Part shown: one piece after another, positions 53,927-63,057 of the stretch
Layout of the letters: each line of letters begins with the position of its first letter
How positions within the stretch are numbered: the first letter of the stretch is position 1
Assembly: GCF_023631325.1 (NCBI RefSeq)
Contig: NZ_JALQDG010000011.1
Location: forward strand, 1 to 64,000
DNA length: 64,000 nucleotides
DNA from: Caballeronia sp. INDeC2
Lineage (GTDB): Bacteria > Pseudomonadota > Gammaproteobacteria > Burkholderiales > Burkholderiaceae
Direction of reading: 5' to 3'
The notes under the pieces: generated by a model
Seen by the model: only the letters and a program-made list of their open reading frames with translations
What the model was told of the DNA's origin: nothing
Databases searched by the model: none
Program-made: the position numbers and the translations under genes

Positions 53927-55599
53927 ACTCGTCCACACCCGCTGACGCCCTCTCCGCAAGCCGGAACTGGAACACGCGCGCGCAGGAAAAAGCGCGGCGC
54001 CTGAAGCTGATCGAGCCGTGGCTCGACGGCGCCGTGCTCGATCCCGAGCGCATCGTCGATGCGTTGAGCGCGTTGATCGTCGCGGGCGATCGCGTCGCGC
54101 TCGAAGGCAACAACCAGAAGCAGGCCGACTTCCTCTCGCGCGCGTTCGCGAAGCTCGATCCGCAGCACGTGCACGACATCCATCTACTCATCTCGAGCAT
54201 CAGCCGGCCGGAGCATCTCGCGCTTTTCGAGCAAGGCATCGCGCACAAGGTCGATTTCGCGTTCGCCGGGCCGCAAAGCCTGCGCGTGGCGCAACTGCTC
54301 GAAGACGGCATGCTGGAGATAGGCGCAATCTATACGTACATCGAACTATATGCGCGCATGTTCATCGATCTCACGCCGCAGGTTGCGCTCGTGTGCGCGG
54401 TGCAGGCCGATCGTCACGGCAATCTCTATACCGGCGCGAATACCGAGGACACGCCGACGATCGTCGAGGCCACCGCGTTCCGGCACGGCATCGTGGTCGC
54501 GCAGGTGAACGAAATCGTCGATGAACTGCCGCGCGTCGATATTCCCGGCTCGTGGGTCGATGTCGTCGTTCAGGCGGATCGCCCGTTCGCGGTCGAGCCG
54601 CTCTTCACGCGCGATCCGCGCCACATCGGCGAGTTGCAAATCCTGATGGCGATGATGACGATCCGCGGCATCTACGAGCGTTATGGCGTCACGGCGCTCA
54701 ATCACGGCATCGGCTTCGATACGGCCGCAATCGAACTGCTGTTGCCGACGTATGGCGAATCGCTCGGACTGAAAGGCAAGATCTGCACGAACTGGGCGCT
54801 CAATCCGCATCCGACGCTCATCCCCGCGATCGAATCGGGCTGGGTGCAGAGCGTGCATTGCTTCGGCAGCGAAGTCGGCATGGAGGATTACATCGCGGCG
54901 CGCTCCGACGTGTTCTTCACCGGCCGCGACGGCAGCCTGCGCTCGAATCGCGTGTTCTGCCAGCTCGCGGGGCAATACGGCGTCGATCTCTTCATCGGAT
55001 CGACGTTGCAAATGGACGCCGACGCGAACTCGTCGACGGTCACGCTCGGACGGCTCGCCGGCTTCGGCGGCGCGCCGAACATGGGACACGATCCGCGCGG
55101 CCGCCGCCATTCGAGCGAAGCGTGGCTCAAGCTATTGAAGGACGACGGCCCGAACCCGAAGATCGCGCGCGGCCACAAGCTCGTCGTGCAAACCGCCCAG
55201 ACGTACAAGAAAGGCGGCGAGCCGACCATCGTCGACGCGCTCGATGCGATTGCCGTCGGCGAAAAAAGCGGCATGCCGATCGCGCCCGTCATGATCTACG
55301 GCGACGACGTCACGCACGTCGTGACCGAGGAAGGCATCGCGTACCTGCATGCGGCCGAAGGCGTCGACGAGCGTCGCGCCGCGCTCGCGGCCGTCGCGGG
55401 CGTGACGCCCGTCGGCATGCGCGCCGATCCTTCGAAGACCGCCGAGTTGAGGCGGCGCGGCATCGTCGCGTATCCGGAAGATCTGGGCGTGCGGCGCGGC
55501 GAAGCGAAACGCTCGCTGCTCGCGGCGCGCAGCATCGACGATCTCGTCGCGTGGTCGGGCGGCCTCTATGTGCCGCCCGCACGCTTCAGAAGCTGGTGA
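53923..55599 (+). CDS. mdcA: Malonate decarboxylase subunit alpha
   Basis: A 558-residue acetyl-S-ACP:malonate ACP transferase of the CoA-transferase superfamily. It swaps the acetyl group on the carrier protein for malonate. Family features include WLDGAVLDPERIVDALSALI near the start and NTEDTPTIVEATAFRHG mid-protein; length matches known MdcA (about 550). It overlaps the regulator by four bases and is followed five bases later by mdcB. Confidence 0.95.
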   Translation: MNSSTPADALSASRNWNTRAQEKARRLKLIEPWLDGAVLDPERIVDALSALIVAGDRVALEGNNQKQADFLSRAFAKLDPQHVHDIHLLISSISRPEHLALFEQGIAHKVDFAFAGPQSLRVAQLLEDGMLEIGAIYTYIELYARMFIDLTPQVALVCAVQADRHGNLYTGANTEDTPTIVEATAFRHGIVVAQVNEIVDELPRVDIPGSWVDVVVQADRPFAVEPLFTRDPRHIGELQILMAMMTIRGIYERYGVTALNHGIGFDTAAIELLLPTYGESLGLKGKICTNWALNPHPTLIPAIESGWVQSVHCFGSEVGMEDYIAARSDVFFTGRDGSLRSNRVFCQLAGQYGVDLFIGSTLQMDADANSSTVTLGRLAGFGGAPNMGHDPRGRRHSSEAWLKLLKDDGPNPKIARGHKLVVQTAQTYKKGGEPTIVDALDAIAVGEKSGMPIAPVMIYGDDVTHVVTEEGIAYLHAAEGVDERRAALAAVAGVTPVGMRADPSKTAELRRRGIVAYPEDLGVRRGEAKRSLLAARSIDDLVAWSGGLYVPPARFRSW

Positions 55600-55604
55600 T
55601 CGCG

Positions 55605-56471
55605 ATGAACGCCCTTCCCTTGTTGCGCGACGAAGTCCGCGACCATTCGACTTCGCCGCTGATCATCGCGACACATGCCGTCGATGCGCTCATCGCCGAA
55701 GCGCGTCTCACGCCCAAGCCCGCGCTCGTCGATGAACGCGGCAGCGGCGCGCATCGCGATCTCGATCTCGACACGATGCTGCGTTCCGCACGCGCGCTGC
55801 AACCGACGTTTCTTGCAATCGCGCGGGCGGCTCATGGCGTGCAGCCGTCGCAGGCGCTGCGCGAGCAACTGGCGCGCATCGGCCGTGAAGGCGAAGCCGC
55901 GATGATGCGCGCGACGAACGGCAGCAACGCGCATCGCGGGGCGATATGGATCGTCGGTCTGTTATGCGCGGGCGCGGCGATGCACGCACCCGACGAAAGC
56001 GACGCGATCTGCGCCTCGGCCGCGGCGATCGCGCGCTACGACGATCGCTATGCGCCCGCGTCCGTCAAGGCGAGTCACGGCGCGCGCGTGAGCGAGCGTT
56101 ATCGGGTCGCGGGCGCGCGGGGCGAAGCGCGCGACGGCTTTCCGCATGCACGGCTCATCGGCCTGCTCGCGCTCGACGATGCACGCGCACGCGGTCTCGA
56201 CGAATCCGACGCGCGACTCGATGCGCTCATCGCGATCATCGCGTCGCTGGACGATACGTGCCTCCTGCATCGCGGCGGAATGAACGCGCTCGATGCGGCG
56301 CAACGCGGCGCGAAATACGTGATGAAGCACGGCGGCGTGAGCGCGCAGGAAGGACGCACCGCGCTCGCGCGGCTCGAAGCCGAATTGCTGGCTTTGAACG
56401 CATCGCCCGGCGGCGCCGCCGACCTGCTCGCGGCGACACTCTTTCTCGACAGTCTCAGGCGTCTCGTTTAA
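55605..56471 (+). CDS. mdcB: Triphosphoribosyl-dephospho-CoA synthase
   Basis: A 288-residue enzyme of the CitG/MdcB family that makes the 2'-(5-triphosphoribosyl)-3'-dephospho-CoA precursor of the carrier-protein prosthetic group from ATP and dephospho-CoA. Signatures are KPALVDERGSGAHRDLDLDTM and SNAHRGAIWIVGLL. ATG 55605 is chosen; an in-frame GTG three codons earlier would overlap mdcA. Confidence 0.93.
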   Translation: MNALPLLRDEVRDHSTSPLIIATHAVDALIAEARLTPKPALVDERGSGAHRDLDLDTMLRSARALQPTFLAIARAAHGVQPSQALREQLARIGREGEAAMMRATNGSNAHRGAIWIVGLLCAGAAMHAPDESDAICASAAAIARYDDRYAPASVKASHGARVSERYRVAGARGEARDGFPHARLIGLLALDDARARGLDESDARLDALIAIIASLDDTCLLHRGGMNALDAAQRGAKYVMKHGGVSAQEGRTALARLEAELLALNASPGGAADLLAATLFLDSLRRLV

Positions 56472-56494
56472 GGCGCATCGAAGAGGAACGAACG

Positions 56495-56797
56495 ATGGAA
56501 AACATGCGATACGAATATCCCGCCAAACGGCCCGTCACGCACCGCGCGCACGTGGGCGTGGTCGGCTCGGGCGATCTCGAAGTGTTGCTCTCGCCGTCGC
56601 AGAACGCGAACGCGGAAGTGGTGATCCGCACGAGCGTCGATGGTTACGGGCACGTGTGGAAAAGCGTGCTCGACCGCTTCTTCCAGCGCTACGACGGCGC
56701 CGCGAAGATCGAGCTGAACGATTTCGGCGCGACGCCCGGCGTCGTCATGCTGAGACTGAACGAAGCCGTCGAAGCGAGCGAAGGAGACACGCCATGA
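56495..56797 (+). CDS. mdcC: Malonate decarboxylase acyl carrier protein (subunit delta)
   Basis: A 100-residue carrier protein. S25 in GVVGSGDLEVLL corresponds to the serine that carries the phosphoribosyl-dephospho-CoA arm in Klebsiella MdcC. AAGAGGAACGAACG precedes the ATG at 56495. The stop overlaps the mdcD start (ATGA). Confidence 0.95.
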   Translation: MENMRYEYPAKRPVTHRAHVGVVGSGDLEVLLSPSQNANAEVVIRTSVDGYGHVWKSVLDRFFQRYDGAAKIELNDFGATPGVVMLRLNEAVEASEGDTP

Positions 56798-57636
56798 ACG
56801 CGCACGACACGTTTCTCGCGCGGCACAGCTTCATCGAACTGACGGCGCGCGAACGCACGCGCGCGCTCTTCGACAAAGGCACGTTCCGCGAGCTGCTCGG
56901 TCCGTTCGACCGGATCGAATCGCCGTGGCTCCCGATGCAGAACATCGTCTGCCAGGCCGACGACGGCGCCGTCATCGCGCGCGGCACGCTCGGCGGCGAG
57001 CCGGCGCTGATCGCGGCGATCGAGCCGGCGTTTCAGGGCGGCAGCATCGGCGAAGTGTCGGGCGCGAAGATCGCCGCGGCGCTCGAAATGGCCTTGGGCG
57101 AATTCGAAGCCGGACGCGCGATCCGCCCCGTCGTGCTGTTCGAAACCGGCGGCGTGCGCCTGCAGGAAGCGAATCTCGGGCTCGCTGCCATCGCCGAAAT
57201 TCAGGCGGCGATCGTCGCGCTGCGGCGTCATGTGCCGGTGGTCGGCGTGATCGGCGGGATGGTCGGCTGCTTCGGCGGCATGTCGCTCGCGGCCGCGCTG
57301 TGCACCGAACTCGTGATGACGCGTCAGGCGCGGCTCGGCATGAACGGGCCGGAAGTGATCGAACAGGAAGCGGGCATCGAAGAACTCGATTCCGGCGACC
57401 GGCGTCTGATCTGGTCGATGATCGGCGGCGAGGAACGCGTCGCGGTGGGGCTTGCGGATACGCTCGTCGAAGACGATACGGATCAGGTCCGCGACGCCGT
57501 GCTCGCCGCCTTCGAACGCGGCGTGCCGAAGCAGCATCGCAGCGAGAACGTCGACGGCTTCATCGCGCGTCTTGCGCAAGTGAACCCGGACGCGATCGAT
57601 CCCGACATGCTGCGCACACTCTGGGGCACATCATGA
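56794..57636 (+). CDS. mdcD: Malonate decarboxylase subunit beta
   Basis: A 280-residue carboxyltransferase-fold subunit (crotonase superfamily). With MdcE it decarboxylates malonyl-S-ACP to acetyl-S-ACP and CO2. GGVRLQEANLGLAAIAE and GVIGGMVGCFGGMSLAAALC form the oxyanion-hole region. It overlaps mdcC and mdcE by four bases at each end. Confidence 0.95.
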   Translation: MNAHDTFLARHSFIELTARERTRALFDKGTFRELLGPFDRIESPWLPMQNIVCQADDGAVIARGTLGGEPALIAAIEPAFQGGSIGEVSGAKIAAALEMALGEFEAGRAIRPVVLFETGGVRLQEANLGLAAIAEIQAAIVALRRHVPVVGVIGGMVGCFGGMSLAAALCTELVMTRQARLGMNGPEVIEQEAGIEELDSGDRRLIWSMIGGEERVAVGLADTLVEDDTDQVRDAVLAAFERGVPKQHRSENVDGFIARLAQVNPDAIDPDMLRTLWGTS

Positions 57637-58448
57637 CCGACGCACTTTCCCGCGGCGAGCGCTGGCTCGACGCGCTGACTTCGCCATCCGCGCAAACCGA
57701 AAGCGGACCGGTCCGCGCCCGCGACGGCCTGCTCGACGGCGAACGCGCGCGCTTGTTCGCCGTCGTGCCCGATCCGCAGAACCGCTATCCCCGCGCGACC
57801 GATAACGTCGTCGGACTCGAACAAGGCTGGCTGCTCGCGCGCGCCGTGCGCGAGGCGATCGACGCCGACCGCGATGCCGACGTCAAACGCCCGATCGTCG
57901 CCGTCGTCGACGTCAAAAGCCAGGCGTACGGACGCCGCGAGGAACTGCTCGGCATTCATCTCGCGTGCGCGGCCGCCGTCGACGCCTACGCGAGCGCACG
58001 GCTCGCGGGTCATCCGGTGATCGCGCTGATCGTCGGGCCGGCGATGTCGGGCGCGTATCTCGCGCACGGTTATCAGGCGAACCGCATCGTCGCGCTGGAC
58101 GCACCCGGCACGGCCGTTCACGCGATGGGCAAGGAAGCCGCCGCGCGCGTCACGCGACGCAGCGTCGAGAGTCTCGACGCGCTCGGCGACACCGTTCTGC
58201 CGATGTCGTACAAGATGAGCGCGTACGCGAAGCTCGGCTTGCTGCACGAACTGATCGAAGGCGTCGATGCCGATGCGCCCTCTTCCGCCGATATCGAGCG
58301 CGTCAAGGCGTCGCTCGCCGCTGCAGTGAAGGATGCACGCAACGGTCCGCGCGATTTGTCCGTCCGTCTCGCTTCCGCCGATGCGAAACGCATGCGCGCG
58401 GCGTCGATCGAAGTGCGCAGGCGCATGCGCGAGCAGTGGAGCGCATGA
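57633..58448 (+). CDS. mdcE: Malonate decarboxylase subunit gamma
   Basis: A 271-residue partner of MdcD, also carboxyltransferase-like, with VVDVKSQAYGRREELLGIHLA and GPAMSGAYLAHGYQANR as family motifs. ATG 57633 overlaps the mdcD stop; its own stop overlaps the mdcG start. Confidence 0.95.
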   Translation: MTDALSRGERWLDALTSPSAQTESGPVRARDGLLDGERARLFAVVPDPQNRYPRATDNVVGLEQGWLLARAVREAIDADRDADVKRPIVAVVDVKSQAYGRREELLGIHLACAAAVDAYASARLAGHPVIALIVGPAMSGAYLAHGYQANRIVALDAPGTAVHAMGKEAAARVTRRSVESLDALGDTVLPMSYKMSAYAKLGLLHELIEGVDADAPSSADIERVKASLAAAVKDARNGPRDLSVRLASADAKRMRAASIEVRRRMREQWSA

Positions 58449-59077
58449 TGAACCGGACGCCGCGTCCGCACGATCTGCTTCGGCTCGCGCCCGGCGCGGC
58501 GCTCTCCGACGAAGCGCCGGATTGGGTCGCCGCGTCGCTCGCGCGCGCGCCGTTCGTCGTCGTGCGGCGCGCGCCCCGTATCGGCGATGCGATCGCAATC
58601 GGGGTGCGCGGCGCGACGCGCGGCGAACGCTTCGGCACGTGGATCGAGCCGCGCTGGATCGAAGCGATCCTCGGGCCGGAAGATCTGCGCATGCGCGAAC
58701 CCAATTCCGCGCGCGCCGCCCTGCCCGCGTTCGCGCTGCTGCGCGCGGTGCATTCGATCATCGACCGGTACGGCCTCGACTGGGGTCCGGCCGGCAGCGC
58801 CGGCTTCGAGCTCGCGAGCGCGATGCCGACGATCACGCGCGACAGCGACCTCGATATCGTCGTGCGCGCGCCGTCGCCTTTGTCGCGCGCCGACGCATCG
58901 TCGCTGTTCGACGCGCTCTCGCGCGCCGCGCAGACGGAAGCCACGCGCATCGACGTGCAGATCGAAACGCCCGACGCCGCGTTCTCGCTCGCCGAATTCG
59001 CGCGCGCCAATCTACGCGTGATGCTGCGGCATGCTGACGGCCCAAGGCTCGTCGACGATCCGTGGACGACGGCATGA
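58445..59077 (+). CDS. mdcG: Malonate decarboxylase holo-ACP synthase (phosphoribosyl-dephospho-CoA transferase)
   Basis: A 210-residue nucleotidyltransferase-like enzyme attaching the prosthetic group to MdcC. D133 and D135 in TRDSDLDIVV match the essential aspartates of this family, preceded by the GSAGFELA motif. Two adjacent ATGs (58445 and 58448) are possible; the first overlaps mdcE by four bases as elsewhere in this operon. Confidence 0.92.
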   Translation: MMNRTPRPHDLLRLAPGAALSDEAPDWVAASLARAPFVVVRRAPRIGDAIAIGVRGATRGERFGTWIEPRWIEAILGPEDLRMREPNSARAALPAFALLRAVHSIIDRYGLDWGPAGSAGFELASAMPTITRDSDLDIVVRAPSPLSRADASSLFDALSRAAQTEATRIDVQIETPDAAFSLAEFARANLRVMLRHADGPRLVDDPWTTA

Positions 59078-60009
59078 TCGCGTATCTCTTTCCCGGACAA
59101 GGCGCGCAGACGCCCGGCTTTCTGCATCGACTCGGCGGCGACCCGCCGCATCCCGCGATCGCGCGCACGCTCGCGCAAGCGTCCGCCGTGCTCGGCGTAG
59201 ACGTGCTCACGCTCGATACCGCCGATGCCCTCGCGTCGACGGTCGCCGTGCAGATCGCGCTCGTCGTCGCGGGCGTGGCGGCGGCGCGTGCCCTCGCGGA
59301 GGAAGGCATCGAACCGGAAGGCGTCGCGGGGCTGTCTGTCGGCGCGTACGGCGCGGCGGTCGTGTGCGGCGCGATCGCCTTCGACGACGCGCTGAAGCTC
59401 GTGCGCCTGCGCGCGACACTGATGCAGGACGCGTATCCGCGCGGTTACGGCATGCTCGCCGTGCTCGGATTGAACGAGAGCGAGATCGCCCGCGCGATCT
59501 CCGATAGCGGCGCCGATGCCTACATCGGCAATCTGAACGCGCCGCGCCAGATCGTCGTGTCGGGCAGCGATGCCGCGCTCGCGCAGGTCCGCGATATCGC
59601 GTTATCGCGCGGCGCGCGCAAGGCCGAACGGCTCAGCGTGAGCGTGCCGTCGCATTGTGTGCTGCTCGAAGGCGCCGCCGAAAAGCTGATCGAAGCGGCG
59701 CGCGACGTGCGCATCGATACGCCGCGCATCGCGTATGTCGGCAATCGCGGCGCCCGCGTGCTGCGACGCGCCGACGCCATTCGCGAAGACCTCGCCACCA
59801 ATCTGCGCTATCCGGTGCGCTGGCACGATTCGACGATCGCGCTCTCCGAACTCGGCGCGAACGTTTTCGTCGAGATGCCGCCGGGACAGACGCTGACCTC
59901 GCTTATCGCCGACACCCTGCCCGGCGCGCCCGCCTACGCGACGGACGCAGCGCCGATCGGCACGATCGCCGCGCGCGTGCGCATCGCACAGAACCGCGCG
60001 AACGATTGA
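59074..60009 (+). CDS. mdcH: Malonate decarboxylase subunit epsilon (malonyl-CoA:ACP transacylase)
   Basis: A 311-residue FabD-like acyltransferase. S88 in GLSVG and H194 in VPSHCVLLEG form the catalytic pair; LFPGQGAQTPGFL opens the fold. It primes the apo-thiol carrier with a malonyl group from malonyl-CoA. It overlaps mdcG by four bases and is the last mdc gene; no clear terminator is seen in the 169 bases after it. Confidence 0.94.
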   Translation: MIAYLFPGQGAQTPGFLHRLGGDPPHPAIARTLAQASAVLGVDVLTLDTADALASTVAVQIALVVAGVAAARALAEEGIEPEGVAGLSVGAYGAAVVCGAIAFDDALKLVRLRATLMQDAYPRGYGMLAVLGLNESEIARAISDSGADAYIGNLNAPRQIVVSGSDAALAQVRDIALSRGARKAERLSVSVPSHCVLLEGAAEKLIEAARDVRIDTPRIAYVGNRGARVLRRADAIREDLATNLRYPVRWHDSTIALSELGANVFVEMPPGQTLTSLIADTLPGAPAYATDAAPIGTIAARVRIAQNRAND

Positions 60010-60178
60010 TTCGCTTCCCGTGCGCGACTGATTCGCGCTTCGCGCTGGCGTTTCTAAGCTTTCTGCCAGCAAAATCGGAATTTTCGCGTTGCTTACAAGT
60101 CGACTGTCATTAGCATTTCGCCGGCGTCCGCGCATCCGCGCGCAACGACAACCACAATGACATTCCAAAGGTAAAACT

Positions 60179-60937
60179 ATGACGATCTTCCGCATCGCGC
60201 TGGCGGCATCCGCCGTATTCACCCTCGCGTCGTGCAGCAGCATGAGCAGCATGGATCCGAACCAGCTGTTGCAATCCGGGCAGCTGGCGACACAGGCACT
60301 GTCGCTCAGCGATTCCGACGTGCGCACGATCTCCGACAAGTCGTGCGCGCAGCTGGACAGCGAGAACAAGATCGCGCCCGCGTCGAGCCAATACACGCAG
60401 CGCCTGAACAAGATTTCGAAGCAGCTCGGCGACAACATCAACGGCGTGCCCGTCAACTACAAGGTCTACATGACGAAGGACGTTAATGCGTGGGCGATGG
60501 CGAACGGCTGCGTGCGCGTCTATAGCGGCCTCATGGACCTGATGAACGACGACGAAGTGCGCGGCGTCGTCGGCCACGAAATGGGTCACGTGGCGCTCGG
60601 CCACACCAAGAAGGCGATGCAAGTCGCGTATGCGACGTCGGCGGCGCGCTCGGTGGCGTCGTCGGCGGGCGGCGTCGTCGCGAATCTGTCGGCTTCGCAG
60701 CTCGGCGATCTGTCGGAGAAATTCGTGAACGCGCAGTTCTCGCAAACGCAGGAAAGCGCCGCCGACGATTACTCGTTCGACACGCAAAAGAAGAAGGGAT
60801 ACAGCCCGGCGGGACTCGTCACCGCGCTTCAGAAGCTCGCATCGATCGATGGCGGCAAGTCGAGCATGCTGAGTTCGCATCCGTCGTCGCCGGCGCGTGC
60901 GAAGCATATTCAGGATCGGATCGCGTCGGGCAAGTGA
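60179..60937 (+). CDS. M48 family metallopeptidase, lipoprotein
   Basis: A 252-residue membrane-anchored zinc protease. Lipobox LASC places the lipid cysteine at C19. H133, E134 and H137 in HEMGH are the zinc/catalytic residues, and E192 in QESAADDYSF is the third ligand. It resembles YcaL/LoiP-type periplasmic proteases that act on outer-membrane protein assembly intermediates; that role is by homology. AAAGG precedes the ATG at 60179. Confidence 0.9.
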   Translation: MTIFRIALAASAVFTLASCSSMSSMDPNQLLQSGQLATQALSLSDSDVRTISDKSCAQLDSENKIAPASSQYTQRLNKISKQLGDNINGVPVNYKVYMTKDVNAWAMANGCVRVYSGLMDLMNDDEVRGVVGHEMGHVALGHTKKAMQVAYATSAARSVASSAGGVVANLSASQLGDLSEKFVNAQFSQTQESAADDYSFDTQKKKGYSPAGLVTALQKLASIDGGKSSMLSSHPSSPARAKHIQDRIASGK

Positions 60938-60951
60938 TGCGTAGTTGAGCG

Positions 60952-60985
60952 CAATGCGCGCGCATACAGGAACGCGCGCGCATTG
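60952..60985. repeat. Perfect 12-bp inverted repeat
   Basis: CAATGCGCGCGC (60952-60963) and GCGCGCGCATTG (60974-60985) are perfectly complementary around a ten-base centre. It lies 14 bases after the M48 stop. There is no T run on either side, so it is not a canonical terminator; it may stabilise the 3' end. Confidence 0.6.
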
Positions 60986-60994
60986 GCGAGACAA

Positions 60995-61080
60995 TCAGAA
61001 GAAGTAGTAGTGCACGCCCACGGAAGCCGACGACGAACTTGGCGCCGACATAAGGGCCGGCGACTGCCTATGCGGGGCTT
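60995..61080 (-). pseudogene. Possible remnant of an outer-membrane beta-barrel C terminus
   Basis: On the minus strand one frame ends ASVGVHYYFF-stop, with the alternating pattern and C-terminal Phe typical of outer-membrane barrels. A neighbouring frame upstream reads AVAGPYVGAKFVVGF, which also looks like barrel sequence, as if a frameshift separated them. Nothing upstream of 61080 continues either frame convincingly. This could equally be chance. Confidence 0.25.
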
Positions 61081-61147
61081 GTACGCCCTTCAAAAGACAG
61101 GATGACGAAGTAATGTCGTAGCTCGAAAGCGGATCGCGGCGCGAAAA

Positions 61148-61186
61148 GAAAAAGCCCCGCAAGTTTTTAACTTGCGGGGCTTTTTT
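61148..61186. terminator. Bidirectional Rho-independent terminator
   Basis: AAGCCCCGCAAG (61152-61163) pairs with CTTGCGGGGCTT (61171-61182), with an A run before and a T run after. It lies directly after the tRNA-Ser gene on the minus strand and also faces the M48 gene side. Confidence 0.88.
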
Positions 61187-61194
61187 ACGACTAC

Positions 61195-61287
61195 TGGCGG
61201 AGACGGAGGGATTCGAACCCTCGATCCAGTTTTTAGCCAGATGCTCCCTTAGCAGGGGAGTGCCTTCGACCTCTCGGCCACGTCTCC
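61195..61287 (-). tRNA. tRNA-Ser (anticodon GCT)
   Basis: The 93-base minus-strand cloverleaf has acceptor GGAGACG/CGTCTCC with encoded CCA at 61195-61197. The anticodon stem CTCCC/GGGAG encloses CTGCTAA, giving anticodon GCT for AGC/AGU codons. The long variable arm typical of serine tRNA and a GTTCGAATC T-loop are present. It lies downstream of lysC, as in other Burkholderiaceae. Confidence 0.96.
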
Positions 61288-61487
61288 CAAACTTTTCGTC
61301 GCACCGGGAGTGCAGTGCAACGAGATCGAGATAATAGCGTGTTCGAAGGCCCGGGTCAAATTCGCATGATTATTTTTTTCAAAACGATCAATACCGGATT
61401 GCCCTGCTCCGCGAACCGTAACGGTGCGAAGACTCGAACCCGCCGCGAGCCTGTATACGCGTGTTGCACGCGACCACACGCAATCAA

Positions 61488-62738
61488 TTACGCGCGGTCG
61501 AGTTCGAACGCCTTGTGCAGCGCGCGCACGGCGAGTTCGGTGTACTTCTCGTCGATCAGCACAGAAATCTTGATTTCGGAAGTCGAGATCATCTGGATGT
61601 TGATGCCCTCTTCCGACAGCGTGCGGAACATCGTGCTCGCGATGCCCACGTGCGAGCGCATGCCAACGCCCACCACCGACACCTTCGACACCTTCGGGTC
61701 GCCCAGCACGGTTTCCGCCTGAACGTGGCCCTTCACCTGGTTATTCAGGATTTCGAGCGCGCGCTGATAGTCGCCGCGACCGACCGTGAACGTGAAGTCG
61801 GTCTTGCCGTTCACGCTCTGGTTCTGAATGATCATGTCGATGTCGATGTTCGCATCGGCGACCGGCCCGAGAATCTGATACGCGACGCCCGGCTTGTCGG
61901 GCACGCCCATGACCGCGATGCGCGCTTCGTCGCGCTGGAACGCGATGCCAGAAATCACTGCTTTTTCCATGTTCTCGTCTTCTTCAAAAGTAATCAGGGT
62001 GCCGGAGTGCATCTCGTCGGCGAGCGGCATCAGCGGATCGGTCAGGCTGGAGAGCACGCGCGTCTTCACCTGATACTTGCCGGCGAATTCCACCGAGCGG
62101 ATCTGCAGCACCTTCGAGCCGAGGCTCGCCATTTCCAGCATTTCCTCGAAGGTCACGCGGTCGAGCCGGCGCGCTTCTTCGACGACGCGCGGGTCGGTCG
62201 TGTAGACGCCGTCGACGTCGGTGTAGATCAGGCACTCGTCCGCCTTCATGGCCGCCGCGATCGCCACCGCCGACGTGTCCGAGCCGCCGCGGCCGAGCGT
62301 CGCGATATGACCATCGGGATCGACGCCCTGGAAGCCCGTGATGACCACGACCTTGCCCGCGTCGAGATCCTTCAGTACGCGCTCGCCGTCGATCTCGCTG
62401 ATGCGCGCCTTCGTGAACGCGCTGTCCGTCTTGATCGGCACTTGCCAGCCGGCGTAGCTCACTGCGTCGAGGCCTTCGGCGTGCAGCGCGATGGCTAGAA
62501 GGCCCACGCTCACCTGCTCGCCGGTGGAGGCAATCATGTCGAGTTCGCGCGGGTCCGGATCGGCCTTGACGTCTCGTGCGAGGCCGAGCAGGCGATTGGT
62601 TTCGCCGGACATCGCCGAGGGCACGACGACCATCTTGTGGCCGGCCTTGTGCCATTTGGCGACGCGCTTGGCGACGTTCTTGATGCGCTCGACCGAGCCC
62701 ATCGAAGTGCCGCCGTATTTGTGTACGATGAGTGCCAT
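61488..62738 (-). CDS. lysC: Aspartate kinase
   Basis: A 416-residue enzyme phosphorylating aspartate, the first step to lysine, threonine and methionine. KYGGTSMGS (K7-S15) is the N-terminal catalytic signature. FQGVDPDGHIATLGRGGSDT binds ATP/substrate. Two ACT domains (about 265-335 and 345-410) provide feedback control by lysine/threonine. The length fits the monofunctional single-chain type. A 319-base upstream region separates it from tilS. Confidence 0.96.
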   Translation of the reverse strand: MALIVHKYGGTSMGSVERIKNVAKRVAKWHKAGHKMVVVPSAMSGETNRLLGLARDVKADPDPRELDMIASTGEQVSVGLLAIALHAEGLDAVSYAGWQVPIKTDSAFTKARISEIDGERVLKDLDAGKVVVITGFQGVDPDGHIATLGRGGSDTSAVAIAAAMKADECLIYTDVDGVYTTDPRVVEEARRLDRVTFEEMLEMASLGSKVLQIRSVEFAGKYQVKTRVLSSLTDPLMPLADEMHSGTLITFEEDENMEKAVISGIAFQRDEARIAVMGVPDKPGVAYQILGPVADANIDIDMIIQNQSVNGKTDFTFTVGRGDYQRALEILNNQVKGHVQAETVLGDPKVSKVSVVGVGMRSHVGIASTMFRTLSEEGINIQMISTSEIKISVLIDEKYTELAVRALHKAFELDRA

Positions 62739-63057
62739 TGTCGTTTTGAACTGGAGGGAAAACCGCGCTTCACGCGCGTTGGCGCGAGAGCGCTTGAGAC
62801 TCGCGCTCGATGTGCTTCAGGGGATGTCGAAGCCTACGAACAGCGGGCGCTGCCGCACGCCCGTCGCGCGCTCGCACCAATGTTGTACGCGGCGCACGGA
62901 TGCGTGGTTGCGGGCGAATCGAGTCTTTTGAACGGAGATGCCGCGCAAAAACGCGCTTGGGCGAAAACGAGTTACCGTACCCGATCGAGGCTGAAATTAC
63001 AAGATGGCGCGCCCGTGACGGCGATTTTACCGGCCTCGCATGACGCCGCGCCGCGCC
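62739..63057 (-). other. tilS-lysC intergenic region
   Basis: This 319-base stretch has no supported gene on either strand. On the minus strand I see a GTAAAAT -10-like sequence (63024-63030) without a matching -35. The leader before lysC lacks a strong Shine-Dalgarno. No lysine-riboswitch-like structure or leader peptide was recognised. Confidence 0.5.
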
